Positions 24,801 through 33,110 of a DNA stretch of 64,000 bases are shown here, piece by piece (positions within the stretch are counted from its first letter, which is position 1; each line of letters opens with the position of its first letter). Location: contig JABAKD010000016.1 of the NCBI GenBank assembly GCA_012845835.1, positions 7,399,919-7,463,918 on the forward strand, given 5' to 3'. Under the pieces are notes generated by a model, which saw only the letters and a program-made list of their open reading frames with translations, was not told the origin of the DNA and ran no database searches. Both the position numbers and the translations under genes were made by a program. The stretch is from Undaria pinnatifida. Lineage: Eukaryota > Sar > Phaeophyceae > Laminariales > Alariaceae.

Positions 24801-27800
24801 GAAGCGTTTTGCAGAGATGCAGGAGACCCTGGTCAATCACAAGCGAGAGGTGAGAACCATTAGTCGTGTACAAGGTTTTATAAAGCGGGGATTAACGTGG
24901 GGAATAAATCATTTGTCGAGGAAGGGTTAGGGAGTTGTTAAATAGTTTATTGTTTGGAGGAGCGGGTAACTAGTTCATTATTTGAGAGTTGGGGGGAGGG
25001 AGGGCGATAAAACACAGCTCGTGAAATATCTGCCACACATCTACCCGTTCGAGGGGAAAACGCAAGCCCTGCCTGCGAACTTTGAGGAATTGCATGAACT
25101 GGGGTTCGACTCTACCGGCGGCTTTGCGGAGATGCAGGACACACTCCTGGTCAACCACAAGCTCGAGGTAAATATCACAGTGTACAAAGATGTGTACACT
25201 ATGCGTTCGAAGGGCGGGGGGGGGGGGGAGGGGAAGTCTTTATCGTCCCATGGCCGTGAATCCTCGCATCCTTACGATACCGGAACGGAGCGCATCTGAT
25301 TTGCACCAAGCACGAAACGCCGTAAGAGCTGACGGGCGGATGAAGCAACCAATTGATTAACTTCAAGTTTTTTCACGGGTCATGACCCGAGCCGTCGGGT
25401 CTAGCTAGTTGGGTCGGGGCGGGTCGGGTCACCCTCTGACGCGGCCCGAGCCCCGAGAAACGACCCAGCCGGTACAAAAAAAATACCAGGGTATGTGATG
25501 AATTTTTTGCATCCAGGGGAGACGATACCGGAGTTCCATCACGGGTGGCATGCTCCTTCGTGGGGATGGAAGCATGCTGCGTCCTTCGTTCCGCACATAA
25601 TAAGCCAAAACGTTGGGAGTTGTCGGTAACCTCCCCCCGCCTAGGGCCTTATTGATACTGGTACACAAGTTTGGCGGGTACAAGACAGACGTAAAATAAA
25701 ATACCTGGTATAGAAGAAAGGGAAAGGCTGGCGCTAAGAAATAAGGTGAAAGAGGAGAAACATTTAGAGATAAACGTGGGGATTGAGGGAAGATATTGGA
25801 ATGAAAACGTACCTGCATGGCCCAATGGACTACGCAAAAAATCTGAAACTGCGATTTCGTGTAGGAGACCTGGATCTACCAGAAAGAAGAAAGAGATATA
25901 TCAGTAGTCGGGAGAAGGAGGACGCGGATGCACACGTGTGTCCGCGTGGCACAGCAATAGAGAGTAGGACTCACATCGTAGAAGAATGTGAAAATGTACA
26001 AGGAGGAACGAGATGTGTTAGAGGAAGAGATGAGGAAATTAGACGCATGTGACATGGAGGAGTTTGGTAGACTAGAGAGTAGCGAGAGAACGATCGCTAT
26101 CTGAGGAGATAGATGGTGGCCGCAGACGGCGAAACAGGACGAGGATAGGATAAGCAAACAGGTTTTATGCAATATATGGAAAAAGCGTAACGAGCGCCCA
26201 AACGTTAGAGGTGTCTCTATTAGGAATAGGAACGGTGCTCCGTCTCGGAAGGGATGCGTGGTCAATGGTCAAATGACTTAAGGCAAGGAACAAACGAGTA
26301 CCCCCCCCCCCCGGGGGTCAGGGGCGGGATTGCAGAACGCAATCAATCGTGATTCTTACTTGGCTACGATCGATACCGGATTATCGTAGCCTCCCCGCAA
26401 AAACATAGACATGCCGATCTCGCCCTGATCGAACTTACAACAAAGGTAATAATGAACCAGTTATTTTCATGCGACAAGTGATTCGAGGATTGTTCATTCG
26501 TTAATTTGGTTAATTTGTCATTTTTCGTGTTCCGGGAGACGATACTTCGAAGTATAGATTTAGTGTCGGCTTTTGGCTTTCGCCTGTGGCCCATCCTTCT
26601 ATCTACGCGCGACTCTCTCTCTACCAATGCCCATTTTTTTGTAAACCTCACGGTCATTCTCGAGCTTCTGGACAAGCCGTGGTCACAGGTTGTCGTCTCT
26701 TCTCCCGCCCGGAATACGCTCAGCCTTCATTTTTTTCGCACAGATAGTTCAGAAACGCCACTTTTCGTCGATCTTCGTCGAATTGTGCTAACTCATGCTC
26801 TCGTGTATCACACCTTCACGCCTCCTCGCTATGGCAGGTGCTAATTGACCACAAGGTGCAAAGCTCGAGCTTGCACAAGGAGCTCGACAGCCTTGCAAGA
26901 GACCGCGAACAGGTAACTGATACCTACCAGCACTATTTTATTGAGTTAGTGATGCGCGACACGCACACCACGAGACAGATGTATGTACCCAGATGTCTCT
27001 GAGGCTCCTTCACCTTCAGAGAGCGCTCCATCCATTTGCCACACCGGAAAAAAACAAACAAAAAAACTGATTTTTGATGAAAAAACCCCGCGAAAGTGCT
27101 ATATAGCAATCCGACGAGAAAGCCCTTACCGGACTGCACGAATCTTCTTCCATGAAAACGGCGAAAGTGCTACATAGCAGTCCCGTGAAAAGTAAATCCT
27201 CATGGGCCTAGGTTATACCGCAACACAAGTAAACGATATTCCAACGATGTTGGAGAATTTTGAGCATGTGTGTAATGAGGCGGTAACATCTAGGGGGAAG
27301 AGGACCTGATATCCACACAACGAAATCGTTAATTGAGGAGCCCGGCCGATCCCTGCTTAGGGGTGAAGCAGAAGTTTCCGAGCATGCTAACGTGGTTGGA
27401 GCTCGACATCTCGCCCGAATCAGGACCTTCGAAGACATCCGTTCGCGCAACCCGGCCAGTATTATATTATTTGCGCTACAGCTACAGTAGTCCTACCACA
27501 AATGGACTCGTAAAAATTTCACACTAACCGACAGTCAGGAGCTCAACCGGTCAAAAACGTTTGGCCCAGTAATGCTACCCGTACCGTGGGACGACTCACA
27601 TACACATACACCCCATCCTAGCACGCTTCACGCACGCCTGGGAATGTTTTACGACGACGATCTTGACGTGGTTATTTTCCACTTCCGCCTGCCCTGTATT
27701 TTAATCTCCGCCCTCACATTCCGGCATATCCTCCTCTATCCCCCCCTTTTTTGAATAGCACTCCCGTTTCGGCGGGAACGAATTACTTGGGGGGGGGGGG

Positions 27801-30800
27801 GGGTTGCAGGTATATGTGCGTTTCTGTGCGGTGCAGCCCGTGACACCTTTGCTACGTTAAGGGTGCACATACAGTAGTTCTTCTGAGGCTCCTCCCCACT
27901 CCGAGGAGCTCTGCTCTGACCTTTGCCCCTTTAGAGCCCCGAAATCCCTCCCTATACTAACTTCAAGAAAACTTGTCCCCCAAAAGCCTACCAGTCGTAA
28001 ATGCGTTAAGGGAAAAAAGAAAATGTGCAACCTAGAAAGAGACAGAGCCATCCTACGTACATACATAATATATACATTATGCCCCAAGTGTAGTTTGTAT
28101 ACCATTGCGATGGTAGAAGCATATAAACCGTCTCTTTTTTTTCCGATGAAAACAGAGGGGTCTTGATGAATCACAGGGTATCGGAATACATTTCGTTTCG
28201 TTTTCTCCGCACGATTTTCGATTCATCCGGGTTGTAAACAAGAGCATCTTTTAGTTTTTTCTCCAAAAATGCAGTTTTTTGTTTTGTTTTTTTTCTGAGC
28301 TTCTCAAGTGAAGAAGAAACGAAAAACAAAAACAAAAAACGGTTCGTGTCTGATTGCCCCTAGCATGCGTCAAAATTCAAGAGGTATTCCAAATTCTGAC
28401 GATACGGGGGTAGTTCCTCTTGCTGCAGGATTACCCCCGTTGTTCAAAACAAAATTGCCACCCAGCAGTCCCACCCCTATATCATGGATCAAAGCTCTTT
28501 CGTTTTGAACTGCATCCATGATTTTGGGGACAAACTGCGTGGAATGAGGGCATGGGGTGTTTTGTTGTGCAGTTCCAAAAGCCTCAAGCGTGATGAAACG
28601 TTTAGCTAAAATACGCGGAGACGACAACATCCCCCCGCCCCTTCCATCCACCCTCCCCAGCCCAAAGCCCGCTTCCACCCCCTCTCCTGCCCCGCCCCCC
28701 CTCCCATCTTAGCCCCGCCTCCCCCTTCACATCCTCCCAACCCTCTCCTCCGCCTCACCCCACCCCTCTCCCTACCCCCCTTCCCCGTGCCTAGGGAAAA
28801 ACGCACACGTACAATTTCTAACAGTGGGGGAACAAGCGGGTGGCTGAGGTATGAGTACACCCCCTCCCCCTCTCCCGCCCCCAATTGCCCGCGGTAATGA
28901 AAAAAAAACTCCCACAGGTGGAGGACAAGCGGGTGGCTATCCAGCGCGAATTTCGCGAGTTGGAGGCTCAGGCTAAGGACGCGGAAAAAGCGGCGCACGC
29001 TCATTCTCGACAGAGCGCCATCGGCCCAGACGGCATGATCATTCCCGCTAGAGCCCGTAAGAAACGGCGTTTGGACGAGGAGTTGGAGGGGCTGCTGGAA
29101 GATATGGAGGTACTAGAAATACCACTATTTTTGTGATATTGTACCGTACTTTTTATTTTTGTTGGAGAAGATTTTTGTTTTTGCGTCGCCGCTTCGGGAA
29201 CCAAAACGGCGTGTAGCTAAAGTCTTCAGAACGCGGCGTAACGTTCATTTTTTTTGTTGAGAGTTGTTGTCCGATGCTACGAGACACGTTCTACGATAAG
29301 AGATGGCACGATTTGGCTAGAATATGTTCTGAAGGATTGGGCTCCCTAGCCCAAAATCGTCAAAACAATGTCATTATTATTTTTGAAATACTGTTTGTTT
29401 GTATACATAGGCCATGGGTTATGACATGATGTCGGTTTGCGTTTTCAGTGTAGTACTCGAAACCGTGGTACGCACATGTCGCAGAGATCGATACTCCAAC
29501 CAAAGCCAATCGACGTTTCACTTGTTTTTGTCCGTTGTTCATGGATGTTAAACATATTGTCACTATATTTTGACTATCCGATAATGGCGCATCATGAGCT
29601 TCGCGGTCGGTCGGCCATCTATCTACCAATATCCCCCGAAACTACATATAGCAGATCAAAACCAAGGCTAGCTTCGTAAAAGTGTACCTGGTATTTTTTA
29701 CCAGGGTATGAAATAAATAACGCAGTTCATTGGCTGTGATACCAAGGACTTAATCGTCGATACTCGTCTTTGCGACCTGCGTGTGGTAGTTAGATCGCGC
29801 GTGCTGCGGGTCGGGGTTGACACGTTCTCACGAAGAGCTTAGGCCGGTCGCTAAAGACCGATATCACTCACCACCTATCGTCAATTCTTCGTTTTGTTCA
29901 ACGTTTATACGAAGGCCAAGCGAAAAGCACTGGCAGCTGTGGATGGCAAGCTAGCAGCTCTGGCCGAGTCTCGCTCCAACAAGGACGAGGAAATGAAGGG
30001 CTTAGAGCGGACGCTCGTGCAGGTCTTGGTGGAGCAACAGAAGAAGCTGCTCACCTTGCTAAGCGAGGTACGGAAATGCATACAAGCAGAAATCTGCGGC
30101 ATCTCTACTCTATCCAAAGATCGTGTTGCTGTTGTTCCCGCCTAAATTCAGCCTATTGTCCCTCGTCTTCCACGTGTTTTGTATTGAACTTTGTAACCTC
30201 CTTGCGTCTTCAGTCCACGACTCCCCGCTCGTATTTCCTTGTGTTAGTGTTGGACGCTTTCTTGGCGACGAGTTTGGGTTCCATCTTTCTCTCCCACGCG
30301 TCGACTCTGTGAGTATCGTCTACGGCGAGGGATGGCTTGATCTCGCCCCCCCCCCCGGCACCCCCTTCGCTCGAGAGATATCCCCAAGAAACGACCTATT
30401 CGTGGGGAATGGGCAGAGCCACAAGGGTCGGCATCACCTGGATACAACACCTGAAATTTCACCGATGAAGCGCGAGACACGATCAATACCTTCAAGCAAA
30501 ATACCATGCCGACGCGTTTGTTCCAAAGGGCTTCACAAGGCGAAATAAACCGGCCCGCCGCGAAAAAATGTCCCGCGAATAGGTTTAATTTTAACACCAC
30601 GTTTTCGGTTTTATTTCCTTTTCGTATGCTTCGGGGCACATGTATCAATTTTTAAGCAGCGCGCTAACAACGCACAGTGAGCGTTGGTCGACCTCATAGC
30701 AGGCATCATTACGGAGTGCCGTGGCAATCATAATCCACGATATAAAAAACACAACTAAATATTCCTCTGTTTTTACTAACCATATTTAATCCTATTTATT

Positions 30801-31456
30801 GTAGATACCATGTTCCCCTGTTAATAGACAACAAGAGCTTTTCACGGGTCAGGTCAGGTCGGGGTAACCCGTCCCGCCCCGCGAGATTGAAAATCTTCCT
30901 GAACCGACCCGACCCGACTCGACCCGTCCCGCGAAATTGTGATAACCTCCTGACACGATCGGTGGGCCGGGTCGTGACCCGTTAAAATCCCTGTTCTTTA
31001 AGTAAGAATGCCGTAAACAAATAAACTTGGAGTACTGCATGAAAAAAGCTACTCGCGATCATGGGTACCCGCAGCTATTACGAGTAAACACGCAAAGTAA
31101 AACAACGCGTCTGCTCTATATAATGGTTTTCCTTTGCATCGTCTTCGTCATTTATTTTTGATCACCGTCACACATTGCTACAATTATGTCTCCTACGCTT
31201 GTTTTCTTTTAGTAGTTCAACAACATACTCTTCAGAGAGACATTTGAAAACACTCGATAATAAACACGCATGTTCCCCGCGGGTCTCCGCCTTGTGTGTG
31301 TGCCGCTCTTCTTAACTGCTTCTCCAACAGGCCGGTGAGCGAACGAAGCAGCTAGATGACATCGACGAACGGACGCGTTTCGCCAGGGACGAGGCCAAGC
31401 GACGACGAGCGCAATTACAAAGACAGCAGAAGGAGCTAGGGGAGGTCGGCGGCTAG
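1250..31456 (+). CDS. Long coiled-coil protein, 20 exons, N-terminus outside window
   Basis: Spliced gene whose 5' end lies left of the window. Exons: 1250-1399, 1990-2104, 2606-2817, 3587-3777 (or to 3873), 4667-4757, 6829-7019, 8052-8448, 9527-9696, 10595-10688, 11504-11625, 13233-13350, 14590-14700, 16735-16848, 20015-20095, 22963-23082, 24676-24849, 26838-26912, 28918-29109, 29915-30067, 31331-31456. Phases agree at every junction and the last exon ends in TAG. The roughly 998 visible residues are almost all charged alpha-helix (Glu, Lys, Arg, Ala, Gln) with heptad-like spacing. No catalytic motif or membrane segment is visible. The only clear break is in exon 18, where a Gly/Pro-containing stretch precedes the basic cluster RARKKRR. 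I do not recognise an orthologue. A structural, centrosomal or cytoskeletal role is only an inference from the coiled coil. The gene converges on the kinesin gene. Confidence 0.82.
1990..2104 (+). CDS. Coiled-coil gene, exon 2
   Basis: Acceptor is the first AG after a T-rich tract near 1947; donor is GCCG|GTGAGG. Begins SDEAKRKQGVEQQMQ and ends in phase 1, which matches exon 3. Confidence 0.78.
2217..2276 (+). pseudogene. Degenerate copy of exon 3 start
   Basis: Follows its own TTGACTTGCAG acceptor. Matches the first 60 bases of exon 3 (2606-2664) closely but has one extra base. If spliced to exon 2 it would reach a stop near 2311. Confidence 0.75.
2606..2817 (+). CDS. Coiled-coil gene, exon 3
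   Basis: Acceptor TTCCTTGCAG, donor GAG|GTAGGT. The 212 nt enter in phase 1 and leave in phase 0. Contains RMLAVERLGQGLAR. A frameshifted copy of the first 60 bases lies at 2217-2276. Confidence 0.8.
3587..3777 (+). CDS. Coiled-coil gene, exon 4 (3' end ambiguous)
   Basis: Acceptor ATTCAG; starts EARRKCALLAKEELAE. The coiled coil runs to CAG at 3777, which would need a GC donor (CAG|GCGGGA). A canonical GT donor at 3874 gives the same phase 2, but it would add 32 residues read from a dispersed repeat (conserved GGACAAGCCGTGG, also at 26670 and 61998). I prefer 3777. Confidence 0.65.
4667..4757 (+). CDS. Coiled-coil gene, exon 5
   Basis: C-rich tract then ATGGCACAG|G; donor CAG|GTAGGA. One base completes the phase-2 codon from exon 4, followed by 30 codons (AEAKEASRRHREQAEKAARE). 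Confidence 0.8.
6630..6794 (+). mobile_element. LINE 3' tail fragment ending in poly-C
   Basis: Same sequence family as 26150-26312: GATAAGCAAACAG, AGGAACGGTGCTCC, GGGATGCGTGGTCAATGGTC, then AAATGAGTACG and 17 C. It lies just upstream of exon 6 and supplies that exon's pyrimidine tract. Confidence 0.75.
6829..7019 (+). CDS. Coiled-coil gene, exon 6
   Basis: Acceptor is the first AG after a 17-base C run (6778-6794); donor AAT|GTAAGC is strong. Enters in phase 0 and leaves in phase 2. Contains STEEACLEASKTAKEE and a run of alanines. Confidence 0.78.
7648..7711 (+). pseudogene. Degenerate copy of exon 7 start
   Basis: Near-identical to 8052-8115 with an indel at the junction. In the incoming phase it reaches TGA within about 30 bases. 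The two copies flank the CCCTA array. Confidence 0.8.
7735..8040 (+). repeat. CCCTA pentamer array
   Basis: About 300 bp of degenerate CCCTA/CCTTA units in intron 6. It ends about 12 bases before the exon 7 acceptor, so it acts as the pyrimidine tract, and it is flanked by the two copies of the exon 7 start. Confidence 0.9.
8052..8448 (+). CDS. Coiled-coil gene, exon 7 (longest)
   Basis: The 397 nt start right after the CCCTA array (acceptor CCCCCAG) and end at CAG|GTGTGA. Encodes 132 residues of uninterrupted Glu/Ala/Arg coiled coil (RLREEAELLAVAATEEERKR). A broken copy of its first 60 bases sits at 7648-7711. Confidence 0.88.
8964..9445. repeat. 99-bp minisatellite, five units
   Basis: TCAGGAGACG/C recurs at 8971, 9070, 9169, 9268 and 9365. 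Units share TTGACCGACGGCAATT, TTTACCTTGACTGACGC and ACTAGGTTTTAGTGTG. It is in intron 7 and I see no coding potential. Confidence 0.9.
9527..9696 (+). CDS. Coiled-coil gene, exon 8
   Basis: Acceptor ACCCCAG, donor ACAG|GTGAGT. Enters in phase 0 and leaves in phase 2. Contains RRAELEAAQLQDAAEKALEE. Confidence 0.85.
9859..9934. repeat. Poly-G runs
   Basis: Three G runs of about 12-30 bases separated by TAAAG(T/C)T. Probably the expanded tail of the adjacent reversed LINE fragment. Confidence 0.8.
9935..10005 (-). mobile_element. LINE 3' tail fragment, reverse orientation
   Basis: Complement of the same tail: poly-G, GCGTACTCTTTTGTTGC, TGACCATTGACCGCGCATCCC. The flanking G runs (9859-9934) are its C tail, broken by TAAAG(C/T)T. 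Confidence 0.65.
10595..10688 (+). CDS. Coiled-coil gene, exon 9
   Basis: Acceptor TTTTTGTCGTCAG, donor AAC|GTGAGA. One base plus 31 codons (VREEEAVVREEAVKAAKEEL). Confidence 0.85.
11504..11625 (+). CDS. Coiled-coil gene, exon 10
   Basis: Acceptor GTGACCAG, donor GAAG|GTATGG. Enters in phase 0 and leaves in phase 2. Contains AREEATTEARERAERERAAA. Confidence 0.85.
11913..12291. mobile_element. TRIM-like retroelement with two 84-bp LTRs
   Basis: Terminal repeats 11913-11996 and 12208-12291 begin TGTTATAAGG and TGTTGTAAGA, share most positions and end TAACA/TAACG. The internal 211 bp are non-coding. A purine tract (GGGGGGGAGAG) immediately precedes the right LTR, as a polypurine tract should. 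ACAG flanks both ends as a target duplication. It has inserted in a dispersed repeat (the GCAGCTTGCAAAGATG family), whose uninterrupted copies read across the site. The internal part contains GTGGCTTCGAATCCCAC, which resembles a tRNA T-arm. Confidence 0.75.
13233..13350 (+). CDS. Coiled-coil gene, exon 11
   Basis: Acceptor TATTTTCCACAG, donor CAG|GTGGGT. One base plus 39 codons (AKTEWTAERRRLKEERALFE). Confidence 0.85.
14590..14700 (+). CDS. Coiled-coil gene, exon 12
   Basis: Acceptor ATCGCCAG, donor CGG|GTAAGT. Exactly 37 codons in phase 0. A degraded copy of its middle lies at 14803-14880. Confidence 0.85.
14803..14880 (+). pseudogene. Degenerate copy of exon 12
   Basis: Shares GGAAACGGG, GGCCATG and GCCGCGGAGGCGGT in the same order as exon 12, with indels, and lies about 200 bp downstream of it. 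No donor is preserved. Confidence 0.65.
16482..16567 (+). pseudogene. Degenerate copy of exon 13
   Basis: Starts TTGCTTGACCAGGCG like the exon 13 acceptor (TTGCTTGACCCCAGGCG). It then follows exon 13 (AAAAAAAG.GAGC, AAAACCAGGA.GCGTT) with indels that shift the frame. Confidence 0.65.
16735..16848 (+). CDS. Coiled-coil gene, exon 13
   Basis: Acceptor TTGACCCCAG, donor CAG|GTGAGG. 38 codons in phase 0 (AFAREKKRALLENQEAFTAQ). A degraded copy including the acceptor lies at 16482-16567. Confidence 0.85.
16849..20014 (+). other. Long intron 13
   Basis: 3.2 kb with T-rich sequence, a CACTATAACGGG repeat and three R1 copies. I find no coiled-coil-like open frame with splice sites, but a missed phase-0 exon cannot be excluded. 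Confidence 0.5.
20015..20095 (+). CDS. Coiled-coil gene, exon 14
   Basis: Acceptor AATGTACAG, donor AAG|GTGAGG. 27 codons in phase 0 (VKDLHAETQLEKDRLATELA). Confidence 0.82.
20149..20320. mobile_element. Pogo-like MITE, complete copy with TA duplication
   Basis: CAGTAGGGGTC at the left and GACCCCTGCTG at the right, flanked by TA on both sides. The interior repeats AAGGCGGT/ACCGCCTTA. Tc1/mariner-pogo elements commonly have CAGT-type ends and TA duplications. Non-coding. Confidence 0.75.
20640..20745 (-). mobile_element. LINE 3' tail fragment, reverse orientation
   Basis: Contains GACCGTTGACCACGCATCCC and TTCTTACTC.TGAGAGAGACACCTCCAAC, the complement of the 6680-6760 tail. No C tail remains at its 3' side. 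Confidence 0.6.
22963..23082 (+). CDS. Coiled-coil gene, exon 15
   Basis: Acceptor TTCACCGCAG, donor AAG|GTGCGA. 40 codons in phase 0 (DSETTLRRVEEDAKELSVSN). Confidence 0.8.
24061..24162 (+). mobile_element. Two LINE tail ends with poly-C
   Basis: Two copies of ACAAATGAGTAC(G) followed by 12-14 C, about 50 bp apart, each preceded by CGA.TGACTAAGAC. Confidence 0.6.
24676..24849 (+). CDS. Coiled-coil gene, exon 16
   Basis: Long C-rich tracts, then an acceptor at CACCCAG; donor GAG|GTGAGA. 58 codons in phase 0 (SLEHLRKEAAQREEEADKSF). Its open duplicate is at 25018-25167. Confidence 0.87.
25018..25167 (+). CDS. Possible duplicated alternative exon (16b)
   Basis: Between AACACAG and GAG|GTAAAT lies a stop-free 150-nt block, phase 0 at both ends. 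Its last 40 residues align with exon 16: FAEMQDTLLVNHKLE against FAEMQETLVNHKRE. It lacks about eight residues of the exon 16 N-terminal half and adds one Leu. It could be used together with exon 16 or instead of it without breaking the frame, or it could be a recent pseudo-exon. Confidence 0.45.
25740..26312 (+). mobile_element. 3' end of a non-LTR (LINE) retrotransposon with poly-C tail
   Basis: Reads in shifting frames as the C-terminal region of a LINE reverse-transcriptase protein: RFRVGDLDLPERRKRY, then a Cys/His knuckle-like segment (CPRGTAIESRTHIVEEC), then SKQVLCNIWKKRNERP. The last part recurs at 6640-6794. The element ends GAGTACCCCCCCCCCC. Frameshifts and stops show it is dead. 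Confidence 0.72.
26838..26912 (+). CDS. Coiled-coil gene, exon 17
   Basis: Acceptor CTATGGCAG, donor CAG|GTAACT. 25 codons in phase 0 (VLIDHKVQSSSLHKELDSLA). Confidence 0.8.
28822..28850 (+). pseudogene. Short copy of exon 18 start
   Basis: Contains ACAAGCGGGTGGCT, as in exon 18 (28925-28938), preceded by a similar GTGG motif. Too short to be coding. Confidence 0.45.
28918..29109 (+). CDS. Coiled-coil gene, exon 18, with basic NLS-like segment
   Basis: Acceptor CTCCCACAG, donor GAG|GTACTA. 64 codons in phase 0. After a helical start (VEDKRVAIQREFRELEAQ) comes the only clear non-coiled part: SAIGPDGMIIPARARKKRR. The basic cluster could be a nuclear localisation signal or a nucleic-acid contact, which is inference. 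Confidence 0.87.
29915..30067 (+). CDS. Coiled-coil gene, exon 19
   Basis: Acceptor is the first AG after a T-rich tract (ACGAAG); donor GAG|GTACGG. 51 codons in phase 0 (AKRKALAAVDGKLAALAESR). Confidence 0.82.
30836..30985. repeat. GGGTC/GACCC-rich dispersed repeat
   Basis: Begins near TTTTCACGGGTCA and is made of GACCCG and CGGGTC blocks in opposite orientation, so it can fold on itself. Relatives: 25370-25465, 36930-37085 and 44070-44260. Confidence 0.75.
31331..31456 (+). CDS. Coiled-coil gene, terminal exon 20
   Basis: Acceptor CTTCTCCAACAG. Encodes 41 residues (AGERTKQLDDIDERTRFARD onward) and ends with TAG at 31454-31456. A diverged copy of the last 25 bases plus about 50 bases of downstream sequence lies at 31639-31725. 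Confidence 0.85.
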   Translation, partial: AGERTKQLDDIDERTRFARDEAKRRRAQLQRQQKELGEVGG

Positions 31457-31638
31457 AGCCAAAGCGACCGCGCCTTCTGTTGAATACCAACAACAGAGAA
31501 GAGTATGCACGTCGTCCATCAGTGAAAAATGCAGCGTAGGTAGCAATCCGTCGTTTTTTTGAGAACGGAAGAATGTGGGGTTGCTGTTTCATGACCTGGC
31601 ATGACGAGAAGAATGCGTCTCGTGTGGTGAGACGGCCG

Positions 31639-31725
31639 AAGGAGCTAGGGGGGGGGGGGGGGGGGGGCGGGGGTGGCAGCGGCTAGAGCTCCAGCGACCC
31701 CCTTTTTTCTGGAATATCAACAATA
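31639..31725 (+). pseudogene. Copy of the terminal exon end and 3' flank
   Basis: Repeats GAAGGAGCTAGGG, the GCGGCTAGAGC stop context and about 40 bases of 3' sequence (GGAATATCAACAA) from 31432-31495. A G run has expanded within it. Confidence 0.65.
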
Positions 31726-31851
31726 ATGATGATATAGTTGGGTTTCCCATTTTTTTTTCGCCCTTTTTTGGGGAGGTTCATGAGCGATAGACGTTAAACC
31801 TCATCATCGTGCTGCACATCGTCTCATGGCAAACATAATGATGAGCGATAC

Positions 31852-31937
31852 TGATATAATACTTAGTTTGCGTAGGTAATTGGTTAGCCTTTTACCAGTT
31901 GTCAAACGGACTACTGGTACCCTTAAATTCCTTATGT
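31852..31937. mobile_element. Solo LTR-like fragment of the TRIM family
   Basis: CTTAGTTTG, GGTAA, TTGGTTA, CCTTTT, GTCAAACGGACTA and AATTCCTTA occur in the same order as in the LTRs at 11913 and 12208. No second LTR lies nearby. Confidence 0.65.
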
Positions 31938-32199
31938 ATTAAGTCCCTCTATACGACCACGGATCATTTAATGAAAATATTGGATCCTCTCTCCCGCGGA
32001 CCATTTAATGTAAGTATTGGATTGGATTAGGCCTCCTGCGCCGGCCCGTGGTCCTGCCCGTACGTCACTATGCCGTTGGATTATCTTCGCAGTTAACCGC
32101 TGGTCAGGCACACGATTGGTTGACTCACTCAAACTTCCGTAACCTTGCGTCAATTAATTCCCGCGTACGCTGCGAAATATTTCTCAAACTCAGACGACA

Positions 32200-33110
32200 G
32201 TGGCAGCTCGCTAGCGTCGGCCTATCTCCGACCGCGCTTTCTCTTGCTACCGTGTACCTTTTTCCTGGAGGTGGCCCTAAGTTATTACTTGGCCACCGAT
32301 TCTGTCTTTCCAACGGCCCATTTTCAAGATCTCAGCCACCGCAGTCCCGGCTAGAGATTTACCGAGGGAACTTCCCACGCGAAACGAGTGCATCCGGAAA
32401 TGGTTTGTTTGGCAGCTCTGCCATCCGCAAATGGCCTTGCAGCGTAGCCGTCACACGTGCCGCGGAGAGCGGCCGACTACCTCGGCCACCTTCCCCCGAA
32501 ACCACAGGGAAAAAGGTTGCCCGGCGATCAAGCCCCAACCTATTGGCTGTGCGGCAGCGATGTAACCCGTAGCTCCTCTAAACGCGAAAATTGCTGGACA
32601 GTCCCGGTCTGCCAACACTACCACCGCCTCGCTAGAGGCCCGAAGCGTGTTACCAAACTGAAAGTTGAAGATCAGGCCCCTGGGTTCTGGAAGCTTCAGG
32701 ATCCGCGACCCCAATGTGAACGAGAAGTCGTAACCCCTACGCATCGAAAATAAAGCCAAAGAATACAGGACTACGTCTCTGGTCAGGGGGATGGGCGCAG
32801 CCAGCGAGCCCGCTATCTGTGCCCGCAAGCGAATATCGCCAAGCAGGTCGATGAGAGTGTGCGCCAACATTGGAGCCGCCTGATTGACCGGTACCCTTAC
32901 CTGCTTCTGTTCCTCGGACACGAGGTAAGGTACGACTCGAACACGGGCTGCCCACGAGGCGCGTTAGGTCCCATTCCTCCCCCTTTCCATGCGCTGTTAG
33001 TGCCATTTTCAGCTTAGAGACACCCTTGTCGGAGTTACTCGGCCGCGTACCGCTGGCCAGTTTCAATGCTATTCTTATACCCTGGTATATTTTCCAGCCC
33101 AAAATAATTT
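32200..33110 (-). pseudogene. Decayed tyrosine recombinase of a mobile element
   Basis: At least two frames are needed. The upstream part reads KLKMALTAHGKGEEWD and the longest open part runs 32921 to 32451 (VSEEQKQVRVPVNQAAPML). The C-terminal part reads MHSFRVGSSLGKSLAGTAVA then a GRWK segment. H-S-F-R fits the H-x-x-R box of tyrosine recombinases (the DIRS or Crypton type found in stramenopiles and fungi). Where a tyrosine pair is expected after VAK, the sequence has two TAA codons (+ strand 32282-32287). It is therefore inactive. Exact element class is uncertain because no reverse transcriptase is seen. Confidence 0.72.

Noticed and set aside
32048..32572. 174-aa + strand open frame, at first considered as possible rRNA or a gene
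   Set aside because: The complement reads as a tyrosine recombinase relic, which explains its GC content; no rRNA signature fits.
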